Assembly (NCBI RefSeq): GCF_002953135.1
Contig: NZ_CP026372.1
Coordinates: 2,108,001 to 2,172,000 of the forward strand
DNA length: 64,000 nt
Direction of reading: 5' to 3'
Origin: Sphingobium sp. SCG-1
GTDB taxonomy: Bacteria; Pseudomonadota; Alphaproteobacteria; Sphingomonadales; Sphingomonadaceae
Part shown: positions 1 to 9,250 of the stretch, piece after piece
Layout: the number at the start of each line of letters is the position of its first letter
Position numbering within the stretch: position 1 is the stretch's first letter
Notes under the pieces: model-generated
Seen by the model: only the letters and a program-made list of their open reading frames with translations
Database searches by the model: none
What the model was told of the DNA's origin: nothing
Position numbers and translations under genes: made by a program

Positions 1-662
1 AAGGCTCCACCGAAGTGGGGGGGCTTTTTCTGCACCCGCGCGAGCGCGCCGAAGGATTGGGGCTGTTGCTGGCACGCAGTCGTTATCTCTACATCCGGCA
101 GCACCGCGCGCGCTTCGGCAACCGTATCATCGCCGAATTGCGAGGCGTGATCGACGAGGCGGGTGGGTCGCCGTTCTGGGACGGCCTGGCCGGGCGGTTC
201 TTTGGCATGAGCTTTCAGGAAGCGGACGAATTCAATGCGATCAATGGCTACCAGTTTATCGCCGATCTGATGCCGAAGACGCCAATCTATACAGCGATGT
301 TGACGGATCATGCGCGATCCGTAATCGGCCTTCCGCACCCAAATGGCCGCGCCGCGATGCGGATGCTGGAGGCGGAGGGCTTCAAGAACGCCGGCTATGT
401 CGACATCTTCGATGGCGGCCCCACGATGGTCGGAAACATCGACGCGCTTCGCACGGTATCGGAGTCCCGGGAAGTTACCTTGACCGATATACATGGTGAG
501 AAAGGCGCAAAGATGCTCATCGCTCGCGGCAAGCTGTCCAAGTTCAGATGTGCATATGGTTCGGTGATCGAGCAAGGCGACGGGACTGCGGCGCTCGATA
601 GCGCCAGTGCCGCCCTGTTAAGCGTGGACATCGGCGATTCGATCACCATCGTGGGACGCTGA
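1..662 (+). CDS. astA: Arginine N-succinyltransferase, C-terminal part (left-edge partial)
   Basis: First enzyme of the AST arginine catabolic pathway (arginine + succinyl-CoA to N2-succinylarginine), cytosolic. The gene enters from outside the window; the frame opens at base 3 and 219 residues remain. Family stretches are visible: GSTEVGGLFL at the cut edge, GVIDEAGGSPFWDGL, ADLMPKTPIY and DIFDGGP, in the order known for AstA. The internal GTG at base 15 is not the true start. astB follows after 3 bases, so the two are one transcription unit. The N-terminal half cannot be seen. Confidence 0.93.
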   Translation, partial: GSTEVGGLFLHPRERAEGLGLLLARSRYLYIRQHRARFGNRIIAELRGVIDEAGGSPFWDGLAGRFFGMSFQEADEFNAINGYQFIADLMPKTPIYTAMLTDHARSVIGLPHPNGRAAMRMLEAEGFKNAGYVDIFDGGPTMVGNIDALRTVSESREVTLTDIHGEKGAKMLIARGKLSKFRCAYGSVIEQGDGTAALDSASAALLSVDIGDSITIVGR

Positions 663-665
663 GCG

Positions 666-1925
666 ATGCCGGCTATCGAGATCAACTTCGACGGGATCAT
701 TGGTCCCAGCCACAATTATGCAGGCCTCAGCCTGGGCAATCTTGCATCGGCGGGCAACTCCGGCTCGCCGTCCTTCCCACGCCAGGCCGCGCTTGAGGGA
801 ATCGCCAAGATGCGTGCGAATATCGCGCTCGGGCTGACACAGGGTATATTCCTGCCGCATCGTCGCCCGGACACAGCGTGGCTTAGCGCGCTGGGCACCA
901 GCATGGCCGATGCCGAGCCGCATATCCGTGCCGCGGCCTTCTCCGCCTCTGCAATGTGGGCCGCTAACGCTGCGACGGTTTCTCCGGCGGCGGACACTTT
1001 GGACGGCAAATGCCATCTGACCGTCGCCAACCTCGTGACGATGCCGCATCGCAGCCACGAGTGGCCGCAGACGCTTGCTCAGTTGCGCACGGCGTTCGCG
1101 TCTGATCGTTTCTCCGTGCACGACCCCGTGCCCGCGCCGTTCGGTGACGAAGGCGCGGCCAACCACATGCGATTGTGCGAGAGTCACGATGCGCCTGGGG
1201 TCGAAGTCTTCGTGTACGGCCGATCAGGAGGAACGTTCCCCGCCCGCCAGCATCCGGAGGCCAGTAAAGCCGTTGCGCGCAAGCACCGGCTCGATCCCGG
1301 CCGCACATTGCTCGTCCAGCAATCCGCCGAGGCAATAGAAGCGGGCGCCTTTCACAATGATGTCGTGGCGGTGGCGAACGAGCGCGTGCTGTTCGCGCAT
1401 GAGCAGGCCTTTGCCGACAAGTCCGCCTTCTTCGCCGAGCTAAGCCGGTTGATCCCTTCGATCGAGATTATCGAAGTTCCCGCCAGCCAGATCAGCCTCA
1501 CGGACGCCATCCAGAGCTATCTGTTCAACGCGCAACTCGTGACCTTGCCGGACGGTGCGGGGATGGCGCTGATAGTGCCGACCGAAACCCAGGCGACGCC
1601 TGCGGTGTGGCAATGGCTTGAAACTTTGCTCGCAGGGAATGGCCCGATCAGGCGGGTCATGCCGGTTGATGTAAGGCAGTCCATGGCGAACGGCGGTGGT
1701 CCGGCCTGCCTGCGGCTTCGTGTGGTGGCTGATCCTGCGGATATCGATGCTCGTTTTCTGGTCGACGGCCCGAAACTCGATAGAATAGCGGCCATAATCG
1801 AGCAGCACTGGCCCGAACGGATTACGCCCGATGATTTGCGGAATGCCGACTTGATCGCGCAGGTCGAACAATCGTGGTTAACGCTTGTTGACCATTTGCA
1901 GCTTTCACGCGAACTGTGTGTTTAG
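666..1925 (+). CDS. astB: N-succinylarginine dihydrolase
   Basis: Second AST enzyme; it hydrolyses N2-succinylarginine to succinylornithine, CO2 and ammonia. At 419 residues it is close to the usual family length. It belongs to the amidinotransferase-like fold; the expected catalytic residues can be placed at Glu162 (in DEGAANH), His230 (in AGAFHND) and Cys348 (in GGGPACLR). The N-terminal EINFDGIIGPSHNYAG stretch is typical. The start ATG lies three bases after the astA stop. astC is not in the window and astD is about 60 kb away at the other edge. Confidence 0.95.
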   Translation: MPAIEINFDGIIGPSHNYAGLSLGNLASAGNSGSPSFPRQAALEGIAKMRANIALGLTQGIFLPHRRPDTAWLSALGTSMADAEPHIRAAAFSASAMWAANAATVSPAADTLDGKCHLTVANLVTMPHRSHEWPQTLAQLRTAFASDRFSVHDPVPAPFGDEGAANHMRLCESHDAPGVEVFVYGRSGGTFPARQHPEASKAVARKHRLDPGRTLLVQQSAEAIEAGAFHNDVVAVANERVLFAHEQAFADKSAFFAELSRLIPSIEIIEVPASQISLTDAIQSYLFNAQLVTLPDGAGMALIVPTETQATPAVWQWLETLLAGNGPIRRVMPVDVRQSMANGGGPACLRLRVVADPADIDARFLVDGPKLDRIAAIIEQHWPERITPDDLRNADLIAQVEQSWLTLVDHLQLSRELCV

Positions 1926-1967
1926 CACTGAAATGGAGGCAATTCTCCAGCTACGCACTCGGACATC

Positions 1968-2189
1968 ATGCAGAAGATCAAGCGCCTCTTCACGATCAAG
2001 ACGAAGTTCGAGGCGTTTCTCGTGATCTATGCCCTCGCGCTTGGCGCGGCGGAGCGGGGCATCGTGTATATGGATCAGTATCCGGGCTTCGGGGGCAAGC
2101 TTCTGGCGCTTTGCTGTACCGGAGCGGTCTTCATGGCTGGCGGCAAGGTGATTGACGCTGTGGACATGCAGCGCCGCTGGCAATTCTGA
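1968..2189 (+). CDS. Small membrane-associated protein of unknown function
   Basis: 73-residue protein that I do not recognise as a named family. It has a basic N-terminus (QKIKRLFTIKTKFE), one hydrophobic segment around residues 15-27 and a second around 43-58 (KLLALCCTGAVFMAGG), so a small two-segment inner-membrane protein is likely. It starts 42 bases after astB on the same strand and could be co-transcribed. The coding reading is supported by coherent hydrophobic segmentation and by the absence of a better overlapping gene. No function is inferred. Confidence 0.6.
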   Translation: MQKIKRLFTIKTKFEAFLVIYALALGAAERGIVYMDQYPGFGGKLLALCCTGAVFMAGGKVIDAVDMQRRWQF

Positions 2190-2196
2190 GCGGCGT

Positions 2197-2457
2197 TCAG
2201 ATTTCGTATTCCGGTAGAAACTGCGGCAGAGGCATTGACGCCTGACTGGCGCGCTCTGCGCGAGGCTGCATTTTGCTGTAGAGTTGCCGTACCGTCGAGC
2301 TACCGGTCTTTACGAAAAGAGTGGGCAGAAGCCCGTGGATCATACAGGCGACGCCGCCCAGCATCATACGCGCGCCAAATGACGCGGCAGTGTGCATATG
2401 GCCGAGATAGGATTCTCCGACGTGGCGAGGATGTTCAAGGAAAAGCTTCTGAAACAT
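2197..2457 (-). CDS. DUF6356-type small protein
   Basis: 86-residue protein resembling the sphingomonad DUF6356 family: N-terminal LFLEHPRHVGESYLGHM, then an amphipathic/hydrophobic segment GGVACMIHGLLPTLF, then a polar tail. It probably associates with the inner membrane through the central segment. GGAG stands seven bases before the ATG on the minus strand. It is convergent with the small gene ending at 2189 (7-base gap) and lies downstream of the GST gene. Family assignment is from memory of the conserved N-terminus; the function is unknown. Confidence 0.65.
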   Translation of the reverse strand: MFQKLFLEHPRHVGESYLGHMHTAASFGARMMLGGVACMIHGLLPTLFVKTGSSTVRQLYSKMQPRAERASQASMPLPQFLPEYEI

Positions 2458-2530
2458 GGCGGCTCCGGCTCCTGTCGACTATGCTTTGATAGAGCAACTA
2501 CGCGACAAGAACCAGAGCCGACAGAATTCC

Positions 2531-3244
2531 TCAATTCGTCGTTGGCTGAGTGTCGGCTTTCTGGCCAAAGAGGATCTTGCGTTCTTCCTCGGTTCTTATG
2601 CCTGGCGGGTTCGGGTTGATCTCCGCTGCACGCGCATAGGCGCGTACCGTCGCCGGACGCGCGGCAATCGTATCGAACCAGCGACGAATGTTCGGAAAGT
2701 CATCAAGGTTCTGGCCCTGTGCTTCATAAGGCACAATCCAGGGATAAATTGCCATGTCCGCAATCGAATATTCTTCGCCCGCCACAAATCGGCGATCCGC
2801 GAGCCGCTTGTTCAGAACGCCATAAAGGCGATTGGTCTCGTTGACGTAGCGGTCGATAGCGTAGGGGATCTTTTCCGGTGCATAGTTGCGGAAGTGATGA
2901 TTCTGCCCGGCCATCGGACCAAGTCCGCCCATCTGCCAGAATAGCCATTGCAGCACTTCGGCGCGACCGTGGAGATCGACGGGGATAAACTGCCCGGTCT
3001 TCTCGGCCAGGTACAGCAGGATCGCGCCCGATTCGAACAGAGACACAGGAGCGCTCCCCTCGACCGGTTCATGGTCGACTAGCGCGGGGATGCGGTTGTT
3101 GGGGGCGATTGCGAGGAATTCGGATGCGAACTGCTCGCCTTTGCCGATGTTGATGCCGTGCAGATTGTACGACAGGCCTGCTTCTTCCAGAAAAAGGGTG
3201 ACCTTGTGACCGTTCGGCGTGGTCCAGTAATAGAGATCGATCAT
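2531..3244 (-). CDS. Glutathione S-transferase family protein (YfcG/YghU-like)
   Basis: 237 residues. N-terminal thioredoxin-like domain starting MIDLYYWTTPNGHKVTLFLEE, with the loop NNRIPALVD and the glutathione-binding LFESGAILLYLAEK (the E-S pair), then an all-alpha C-terminal domain (SIADMAIYPWI). The TPNGHK active-site region matches the nu-class, disulfide-reductase-type GSTs, which use glutathione or its disulfide. An upstream in-frame codon at 3358 exists, but the fold begins at the ATG at 3244, so I chose that start. Substrate unknown. Confidence 0.9.
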   Translation of the reverse strand: MIDLYYWTTPNGHKVTLFLEEAGLSYNLHGINIGKGEQFASEFLAIAPNNRIPALVDHEPVEGSAPVSLFESGAILLYLAEKTGQFIPVDLHGRAEVLQWLFWQMGGLGPMAGQNHHFRNYAPEKIPYAIDRYVNETNRLYGVLNKRLADRRFVAGEEYSIADMAIYPWIVPYEAQGQNLDDFPNIRRWFDTIAARPATVRAYARAAEINPNPPGIRTEEERKILFGQKADTQPTTN

Positions 3245-3406
3245 CGGGAGGTTTCTCCATAGCGCGACGGGTCGCTGCGCTCGCCCTGCCAAGCTAGGAG
3301 ATGTATTCTGCGGTTCAACCTGCTGTCTGCCGGTTAATAAGTCGCAAGCCACAGCCATTTGCGGACGTGACGCCTTCTGCTAGGCGGGACGCACTGGATT
3401 TATGAG

Positions 3407-4381
3407 GTGCCCGTGACGGTCGTTGCTGCCTATCTTTATCAAAACGGCCGGCAGATCCGTCCGATCTCCATTGATGAGATCAGCCCATGCACGGGCGGAT
3501 CAGATGAATTCGTCTGGATTGGTCTGTTCGAACCTACCGAGGATGAACTGCGCACCTTGCAGACGCAGTTCGGCCTTCATCCTCTGGCGGTCGAAGACGC
3601 GCTCCTTGCGCATCAGTTGCCCAAGGTGGACGTGTATGGCGACCAGTTATTCGTCGTGTCCCGGACGGCTCATCTGGAAAAAGAGAAGATCGCCTATGGC
3701 GAGACTTCGATTTTCGTTGGGCGCAATCACATCATCTCCGTTCGTCATGGGTCGGCCCGCGCGCATACCGAACTGCGCAGTCATTTGGAGGCGGCACCGT
3801 CCTTGCTCGCCCACGGCGTTGACTATGTGCTGCACGCGATCATCGACTTTATTGTCGATGGCTATCTGCCCATCGTCGAGACCATCGAAGAGGAAGTGCT
3901 GGAGATCGAGCAGCGGGCGATGGACGCCTTCCTGGCGCGGGAGGATGTCACGCGCATCTTCGGCCTGCGTCGTGAGACCATCCGCTTTCAGCGCATACTG
4001 GGACCAATGGCGGAGCTATGCAGCAAACTCGTCCATCTCGACATGCCCTGCATCGACAAGGATACGCGCCCGTATTTCCGCGACGTGCTCGATCATGTTC
4101 GGCGAGTCGAGAACATGGCCGGCGGCTTGCGTGACAATCTGGCGTCGGTGTTCGAAGTCAGCAGTTTGCTGGAGCAGCAGCGGCAGGGCGGCATCACACG
4201 CCAACTTGCTGCATGGGCGGCCATATTGGCGGTGCCGACGGCAATCGCGGGCATCTACGGCATGAATTTCGAGAACATGCCGGAGCTAAAGACCGAATAT
4301 GGTTATTATGTCGTTCTGATTGTGATCGCCGTGATCTGCGCCGTTCTTTATGCCCGGTTCAAGCGCGCCCAATGGCTTTGA
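3407..4381 (+). CDS. corA: CorA family magnesium/cobalt transporter
   Basis: 324 residues. A large cytosolic N-terminal domain is followed by two C-terminal transmembrane helices (AAWAAILAVPTAIAGIYG, then YYVVLIVIAVICAVLY) with the signature YGMN at the end of TM1, as in homopentameric CorA channels. The short periplasmic loop ENMPEL follows the family pattern. The start is a GTG at 3407; another GTG at 3413 is an equal alternative. Divergent from the GST gene and convergent with the PilZ gene. Metal preference cannot be read from sequence. Confidence 0.93.
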   Translation: MPVTVVAAYLYQNGRQIRPISIDEISPCTGGSDEFVWIGLFEPTEDELRTLQTQFGLHPLAVEDALLAHQLPKVDVYGDQLFVVSRTAHLEKEKIAYGETSIFVGRNHIISVRHGSARAHTELRSHLEAAPSLLAHGVDYVLHAIIDFIVDGYLPIVETIEEEVLEIEQRAMDAFLAREDVTRIFGLRRETIRFQRILGPMAELCSKLVHLDMPCIDKDTRPYFRDVLDHVRRVENMAGGLRDNLASVFEVSSLLEQQRQGGITRQLAAWAAILAVPTAIAGIYGMNFENMPELKTEYGYYVVLIVIAVICAVLYARFKRAQWL

Positions 4382-4394
4382 TCCACTAATTAGA

Positions 4395-4856
4395 TCAGAT
4401 CAGGGCGAATGCGCCCGCGATTCCCGCCCAGAGCAACAGCGACGATCCGATGATAATCGGAATACCCCGCGCCATGCGCGACCGGTCGGGCGCATCCTGC
4501 GCGAAATCATTGCCGGGCAACACAGTGGATTCCGGAATGATCGGATCGCTTTTCAACAAGGCGGCGCTTATCATCGCTTCGGTAATTGGCTTTACGAACT
4601 GACATCCGGCCAGCGGGCCGCTGCTCCACGTCACGCGCGCTTCGGCAGCAGGGCCATGCGGCAAGTTGATGGTGATGCTGTCGCCGATCGTCAGTGGCTG
4701 CGACGTGCGAAGCAGCGCGCCGCCGACGGAAATGTCCATGATGACGGCCGTATCCGGCCCTGAATCGGCGATGCGCAGCATAAGCGGCTTGCGTTCTTCA
4801 CGGCGCGATTGCTCCTGCGGTGTGCCGCTGGGCAGTGAGAGAGAAGGTTCGGCCAC
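4395..4856 (-). CDS. PilZ-domain protein with C-terminal membrane tail
   Basis: 153 residues. A PilZ domain (about residues 15-100) keeps both c-di-GMP-binding elements: R18-x-x-x-R22 in SRREERK and D-I-S-V-G-G (D/N-x-S-x-x-G). Residues about 131-153 (ARGIPIIIGSSLLLWAGIAG) form one hydrophobic helix at the very C-terminus, suggesting a tail-anchored inner-membrane protein with the sensor facing the cytosol. It may report c-di-GMP to the membrane; the partner is unknown. Convergent with corA (13-base gap). Confidence 0.85.
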   Translation of the reverse strand: MAEPSLSLPSGTPQEQSRREERKPLMLRIADSGPDTAVIMDISVGGALLRTSQPLTIGDSITINLPHGPAAEARVTWSSGPLAGCQFVKPITEAMISAALLKSDPIIPESTVLPGNDFAQDAPDRSRMARGIPIIIGSSLLLWAGIAGAFALI

Positions 4857-4981
4857 GTGCTTGCTCCGGGAAATTGCTTCCGATCCCTAACATCGTGATG
4901 GTTGCGAAACCGTTTATAACTGCGCGCAGACAGCGCCGCATTTGATCGGGCGTGCCGCCTGAGATAGAGGCTGGATCAGCC

Positions 4982-7042
4982 ATGCGACCCGACATCCTCA
5001 ACTCGCTATTTGCCGAGATTTCGGCCCTGAAGGGGGTGGGCGCTGCGCTCGCCAAGCCTTTGGAGCGGCTGGGCCTGGCGCGGGCAGTCGACGTGGCGTT
5101 CCATTTGCCGGTGGCCTGGGTCGATCGACTGATCGTCGACGAACTGGACATGAGCCAATCGGGGCGCATCGTCGGCACGGTGCTGACGCCCGTGGAGTAT
5201 AAAGCCGGCGGGGGCACGCGCGCGCCTTTCCGGGTGCATGCTACCGATGCCCGGGGCAATTATGTGTCGCTCATCTATTTCGGCAAGAACAGCGGCTGGC
5301 CCCGCAAGATGCTGCCGCTGGGTGAGCCTAAGTTCGTTTCGGGGAAGCTCGACCTGTACGGGCAGGAATTGCAGATGGTGCACCCGGATGTGCTGCCCGT
5401 CGAGGAAGCAGCGTCGGTGCCTGCGCAGGAGCCTGTCTATCGCCTGTCGGAAGGGCTTTCCAACAAGCGGATGCGTGATCTGGTTGGACAGGCGTTGGAT
5501 CGCGCGCCCGACCTGCCGGAGTGGGTGGAGCCAAGCCTGCTCGACCGGCGCGGCTGGCCGAAATGGCGCGAGGCGTTTGGTGAAGTACATGGTAAAGCTG
5601 AGGCATTAAAAGCACGTGAGCGGCTGGCCTATGACGAGATATTCGCGGGCCAGTTGGCGCTGATGCTAGTGCGCGGCGCATCGCGCAGGCGGCGAGGCGT
5701 GCCGATCCAGGGTGACCATCAACTTCGCAATCAACTTAAGCTGCCCTTCGCCCCCACAGGCGCGCAGCAGCGCAGCATGAACGAGATCGAAGGCGACATG
5801 GCGCAGGCCACGCCGATGCTACGCCTGCTTCAGGGTGATGTGGGGTCGGGCAAGACTTTGGTTGCGCTGATGGCGCTCCTCAATGCGGTTGAGGCCGGGA
5901 TGCAGGGAGCGATGCTGGCGCCGACCGAGATTCTGGCCCGCCAGCATTTTGCAACCTTGCAGAAGATGCTGACCGGCCTGCCCGTCAATGTCGCGATCCT
6001 CACTGGACGCGAAAAGGGCAGGGCGCGCGAATCCACGCTGATGGGGCTGGCGGACGGGAGCATCCATATCCTCGTCGGCACGCATGCGATCTTTCAGGAG
6101 GCCGTGCAATATAAGGCTTTGGCGCTCGCCGTGATCGACGAGCAGCATCGCTTTGGCGTTGCGCAGCGCATGATGCTCTCGGCCAAGGCGGAGCGGACGC
6201 CGCATCTGCTGGTGATGACCGCGACGCCCATTCCGCGCACGCTGACGCTCACTTATTATGGCGAGATGGACGTGTCCCGGCTGGACGAGATGCCGCCCGG
6301 TCGCCAGCCGATCGAGACGCGCGTGGTGTCCGCCGAACGCGTGGATGAAGTGGTCGAGGCGCTTGGACGCCATATAGCGGCAGGCGGCCAAGCTTACTGG
6401 GTGTGCCCGCTGGTCGAGGAGAGCGAAGTCAGCGACCAGACGGCGGCTGAGGTGCGCGCGGAAACGCTGCGGATGCGTTTCGGTGACGCGATTGCCATGG
6501 TGCACGGGCGGATGAAGGGACCGGAGAAAGACGCCGTCATGGACGCTTTCTCCCGGAACCTGACGAAGGTTCTGGTGGCGACGACGGTAATCGAAGTCGG
6601 GGTGGATGTGCCCAATGCGACCTTGATGATTATCGAAGGTGCCGATCGTTTCGGACTGGCGCAACTGCATCAACTTCGCGGGCGAGTAGGGCGGGGCGAT
6701 AAGGCGTCGGTGTGCCTGCTTCTGCGCGGCAATGCGCTGTCCGAGACATCGCGGGCGCGGCTTGCCCTGATGCGGGAGACCAATGACGGGTTCCGCATTG
6801 CAGAAGAAGATTTGCGGCTTCGCGGTGCGGGCGAATTGCTGGGCACGCGGCAATCGGGTGAAGCGCAGTTGCGGTTGGCGACGCCGGAGCATCTGGCGGA
6901 CCTGATTGACTCGGCGCGGGACGATGCGCGCCTGCTGATCGAGAGGGACGGCGGCCTCGACTCGCCGCGAGGTCAGGCGGCCCGGACATGCCTATATCTG
7001 TTCGAGCGGGACGCCGCGATCGGCTTGCTGAGAAGCGGCTAA
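4982..7042 (+). CDS. recG: ATP-dependent DNA helicase RecG
   Basis: 686 residues; branch-migrating helicase that regresses stalled forks and processes recombination intermediates. The N-terminal wedge/OB domain includes the ALKGVGAALAKPL helix-hairpin-like start. Helicase motifs: Walker A GDVGSGKT near residue 285, DEQHRFG near 386, TATPIPRTL, and the C-terminal QLRGRVGRG. I prefer the ATG at 4982 (MRPDILN) over the in-frame ATG at 4952 because the family begins there. Single gene with its own upstream gap. Confidence 0.96.
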   Translation: MRPDILNSLFAEISALKGVGAALAKPLERLGLARAVDVAFHLPVAWVDRLIVDELDMSQSGRIVGTVLTPVEYKAGGGTRAPFRVHATDARGNYVSLIYFGKNSGWPRKMLPLGEPKFVSGKLDLYGQELQMVHPDVLPVEEAASVPAQEPVYRLSEGLSNKRMRDLVGQALDRAPDLPEWVEPSLLDRRGWPKWREAFGEVHGKAEALKARERLAYDEIFAGQLALMLVRGASRRRRGVPIQGDHQLRNQLKLPFAPTGAQQRSMNEIEGDMAQATPMLRLLQGDVGSGKTLVALMALLNAVEAGMQGAMLAPTEILARQHFATLQKMLTGLPVNVAILTGREKGRARESTLMGLADGSIHILVGTHAIFQEAVQYKALALAVIDEQHRFGVAQRMMLSAKAERTPHLLVMTATPIPRTLTLTYYGEMDVSRLDEMPPGRQPIETRVVSAERVDEVVEALGRHIAAGGQAYWVCPLVEESEVSDQTAAEVRAETLRMRFGDAIAMVHGRMKGPEKDAVMDAFSRNLTKVLVATTVIEVGVDVPNATLMIIEGADRFGLAQLHQLRGRVGRGDKASVCLLLRGNALSETSRARLALMRETNDGFRIAEEDLRLRGAGELLGTRQSGEAQLRLATPEHLADLIDSARDDARLLIERDGGLDSPRGQAARTCLYLFERDAAIGLLRSG

Positions 7043-7109
7043 CCGGCGTCGCCACTATCATCCCACGCGATGTCTCTGAAACGTCATCATGATTACACAC
7101 AATCGACAC

Positions 7110-7125
7110 GGCTAAGACCTTAGCC
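7110..7125. repeat. 16-bp near-perfect palindrome upstream of the PhoX-like gene
   Basis: GGCTAAG-AC-CTTAGCC is a 7-bp perfect inverted repeat with a 2-base centre, 70 bases before the ATG at 7196 and 68 bases after the recG stop. No T-run follows, so an operator is a better guess than a terminator. No known regulator consensus is matched. Confidence 0.45.
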
Positions 7126-7195
7126 AGTCATGCAGCCCTGCCAATGCCGCTGCGACCACGCCGCTAACGTGGGACGTAATCACAGGGGAAATACC

Positions 7196-9064
7196 ATGTC
7201 CTATATTACCGATGAGGCGCGTGCCGCCTCGCGCGCCGCGCTGCCCACTATTGATATGGGCGACCAGACCCTTGAAGCCATCGTCGCGGCAAATCCGGCC
7301 CGCCGGACTATATTGCGCAACGGCCTACTGGGACTGTCGATCCTGCCGATGATGAGCGTATTATCCGCATGTGGCGAAGATGATGGCTCATCCGTTCCGA
7401 CTGGCCCTTCGCCCGCGCCGACACCTACGCCGACGCCCGCCGTCAGCTACGCGATCAACTTCGCCTCCGTGCCCGCCAATCTGGATGACAAGGTTACTGT
7501 CCCGGCAGGTTATACGGTGGACGTGATGTTCTCCGCAGGCGACGTCGTTGAAGCAGGCGCTCCGGGATACAAGGGCGCATTCCAGCCTTCCAGCGAAACC
7601 GAAAAGCAGGCAGGCGGCAATCATGACGGCATGGAGTTCTTCGAACTTGCCGGTGTCGACGCCAACAACGGCGGCCTGCTGGCCATCAATCACGAAGTGG
7701 CCGATTACAACATCCTGTTCACCGGCGACTACAACGCCGCGACCGCGACGCCCGAACAAAAGGCGCTCGCGCTCTCCGGCGTCGGCGTTTCGGTGATCGA
7801 GATCGCCAAGGCGAGCGACGGCAAATGGGCCGTGAAGCAGGGCTCGAAATACAATAAGCGTTATACCGGCAACAGCACCTATCTGCCCTCCGGTCCTGCG
7901 GCGAGCCGGCTTTCCGCCAGCATCAAGGGCACTTTGAACAACTGCGCGAGCGGCCGCACGCCTTGGGGCACGTACCTGACATGCGAGGAAACGACCGACA
8001 ACTATCTCGATCCCACGCAGCCAGCGAACAACTACGGCTGGGTGGTCGAGATCGATCCGTATCAGGAACTGGCGAAACCCACCAAGCGCACTGCCATGGG
8101 CCGGTTCGATCACGAGAACGTGGCGCACATGGTCGATTCCAACAATCGCGTCGCCTTCTACATGGGGCATGACGGGACGCCGGGTTGCATCTACAAGTTC
8201 GTGCCCAGCGCCGCGTTCTCGCGCAATAACCGTTCGGCAAACACGAACCTGCTGGATAACGGCACGCTGTATGTCGCGCGTTTCAACGCGGACGGAACAG
8301 GCGAGTGGCGGGCGCTGGTGCAGGGCAGCAATGGCCTGGTCTCTGGAGCGACCGATCCGGGCGATGTGAGCCAGGGACCGCAGACCCCCAGAATCGTTAA
8401 CTTCGCCACGCAGGCCGACGTGCTGATCGACACCATCTCGGCCGCACGTGTGGCGGGCGGTACTGTGATGGATCGTCCCGAATGGATCACGGTCGCGCCC
8501 GACAACAGCTCGATCTATTGCACGCTCACCAACAACAGCAGCCGCCGAGTCGTTGATGCCGCCAATCCGCGCGTCACCAATCGCCATGGCCACATCATCC
8601 GCTGGAAAGAGGCGGGTAACTCGCCGCTCGCCACCACTTTTACTTGGGAACTGTTCGTGCTGGCGGGCGATCCTTCGCTGTCAAGCGGCGGCGATAATCT
8701 CGTCGGCGACATCAAGGGCGACACTTACTCCAGCCCCGACGGTATCCGCATCGATCCGCAGGGCCGCTTGTGGGTGCAGACCGACCACAGCATTCCGGGA
8801 ACTTCCGGCGTCACCGGTAGAAGCATCGAGGATGTATTTGGCCACAATGCGATGTTCTACGTCGATCAGGTGACGAAGCAGAGCAAGCGCTTCCTGGTCG
8901 GACCTGAAGGCTGTGAAATCACCGGCATTGCCTATACGCCGGACCTCAAGAACTTCTTCATCAACATCCAGCATCCGACCAAGGCATGGCCGGTGGCAGG
9001 ACAGCAGCCGCGTTCGTCCACCATCGTCGTACGCCGCACCGACGCACAGCCGGTCGGCAATTAA
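7196..9064 (+). CDS. PhoX-family (DUF839) exported phosphatase-like lipoprotein
   Basis: 622 residues. The N-terminal 60 residues carry an Arg-Arg pair at 36-37 (ARRTILRNGLLGLSILP) followed by a hydrophobic run and LSAC with Cys59, so a lipoprotein signal, possibly Tat-type as known for PhoX phosphatases. A Pro-Thr linker follows. The body has the DUF839 beta-propeller pattern (WGTYLTCEETTDNY, GRFDHENVAHM, SSPDGIRIDPQGRLWVQTD). Family members are calcium-dependent alkaline phosphatases acting outside the inner membrane. The ATG at 7196 follows CAGGGGAA and is preferred to codons further upstream. No clear Pho box seen. Confidence 0.85.
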   Translation: MSYITDEARAASRAALPTIDMGDQTLEAIVAANPARRTILRNGLLGLSILPMMSVLSACGEDDGSSVPTGPSPAPTPTPTPAVSYAINFASVPANLDDKVTVPAGYTVDVMFSAGDVVEAGAPGYKGAFQPSSETEKQAGGNHDGMEFFELAGVDANNGGLLAINHEVADYNILFTGDYNAATATPEQKALALSGVGVSVIEIAKASDGKWAVKQGSKYNKRYTGNSTYLPSGPAASRLSASIKGTLNNCASGRTPWGTYLTCEETTDNYLDPTQPANNYGWVVEIDPYQELAKPTKRTAMGRFDHENVAHMVDSNNRVAFYMGHDGTPGCIYKFVPSAAFSRNNRSANTNLLDNGTLYVARFNADGTGEWRALVQGSNGLVSGATDPGDVSQGPQTPRIVNFATQADVLIDTISAARVAGGTVMDRPEWITVAPDNSSIYCTLTNNSSRRVVDAANPRVTNRHGHIIRWKEAGNSPLATTFTWELFVLAGDPSLSSGGDNLVGDIKGDTYSSPDGIRIDPQGRLWVQTDHSIPGTSGVTGRSIEDVFGHNAMFYVDQVTKQSKRFLVGPEGCEITGIAYTPDLKNFFINIQHPTKAWPVAGQQPRSSTIVVRRTDAQPVGN

Positions 9065-9072
9065 CGGACAAG

Positions 9073-9104
9073 GCCTGCCCCGTCGTGACCGCGGCGGGGC
9101 AGGC
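9073..9104 (+). terminator. Stem-loop after the PhoX-like gene
   Basis: A 10-bp perfect stem (GCCTGCCCCG / CGGGGCAGGC) with a 12-base loop starts 9 bases after the stop at 9064. There is no clear T-run, so the terminator call is by position and stem strength. Confidence 0.6.
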
Positions 9105-9250
9105 TGCATCTAATGCGCGCTCTCACAGATCGTTACGCCTTCGTAAAATCTTAAGACCTCCTCGCCATGCTAGAAAGGTTGGCCTGACTATGCTGACATA
9201 ATGGCGGCAAGAGGCAGGAGTTATGCCGCCTTCAGAAAGAGGGTGAAGAC

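Noticed and set aside
7080..7130. Pho box before the PhoX-like gene
   Set aside because: GTCAT-like bits occur, but no pair of CTGTCAT repeats with the right spacing.
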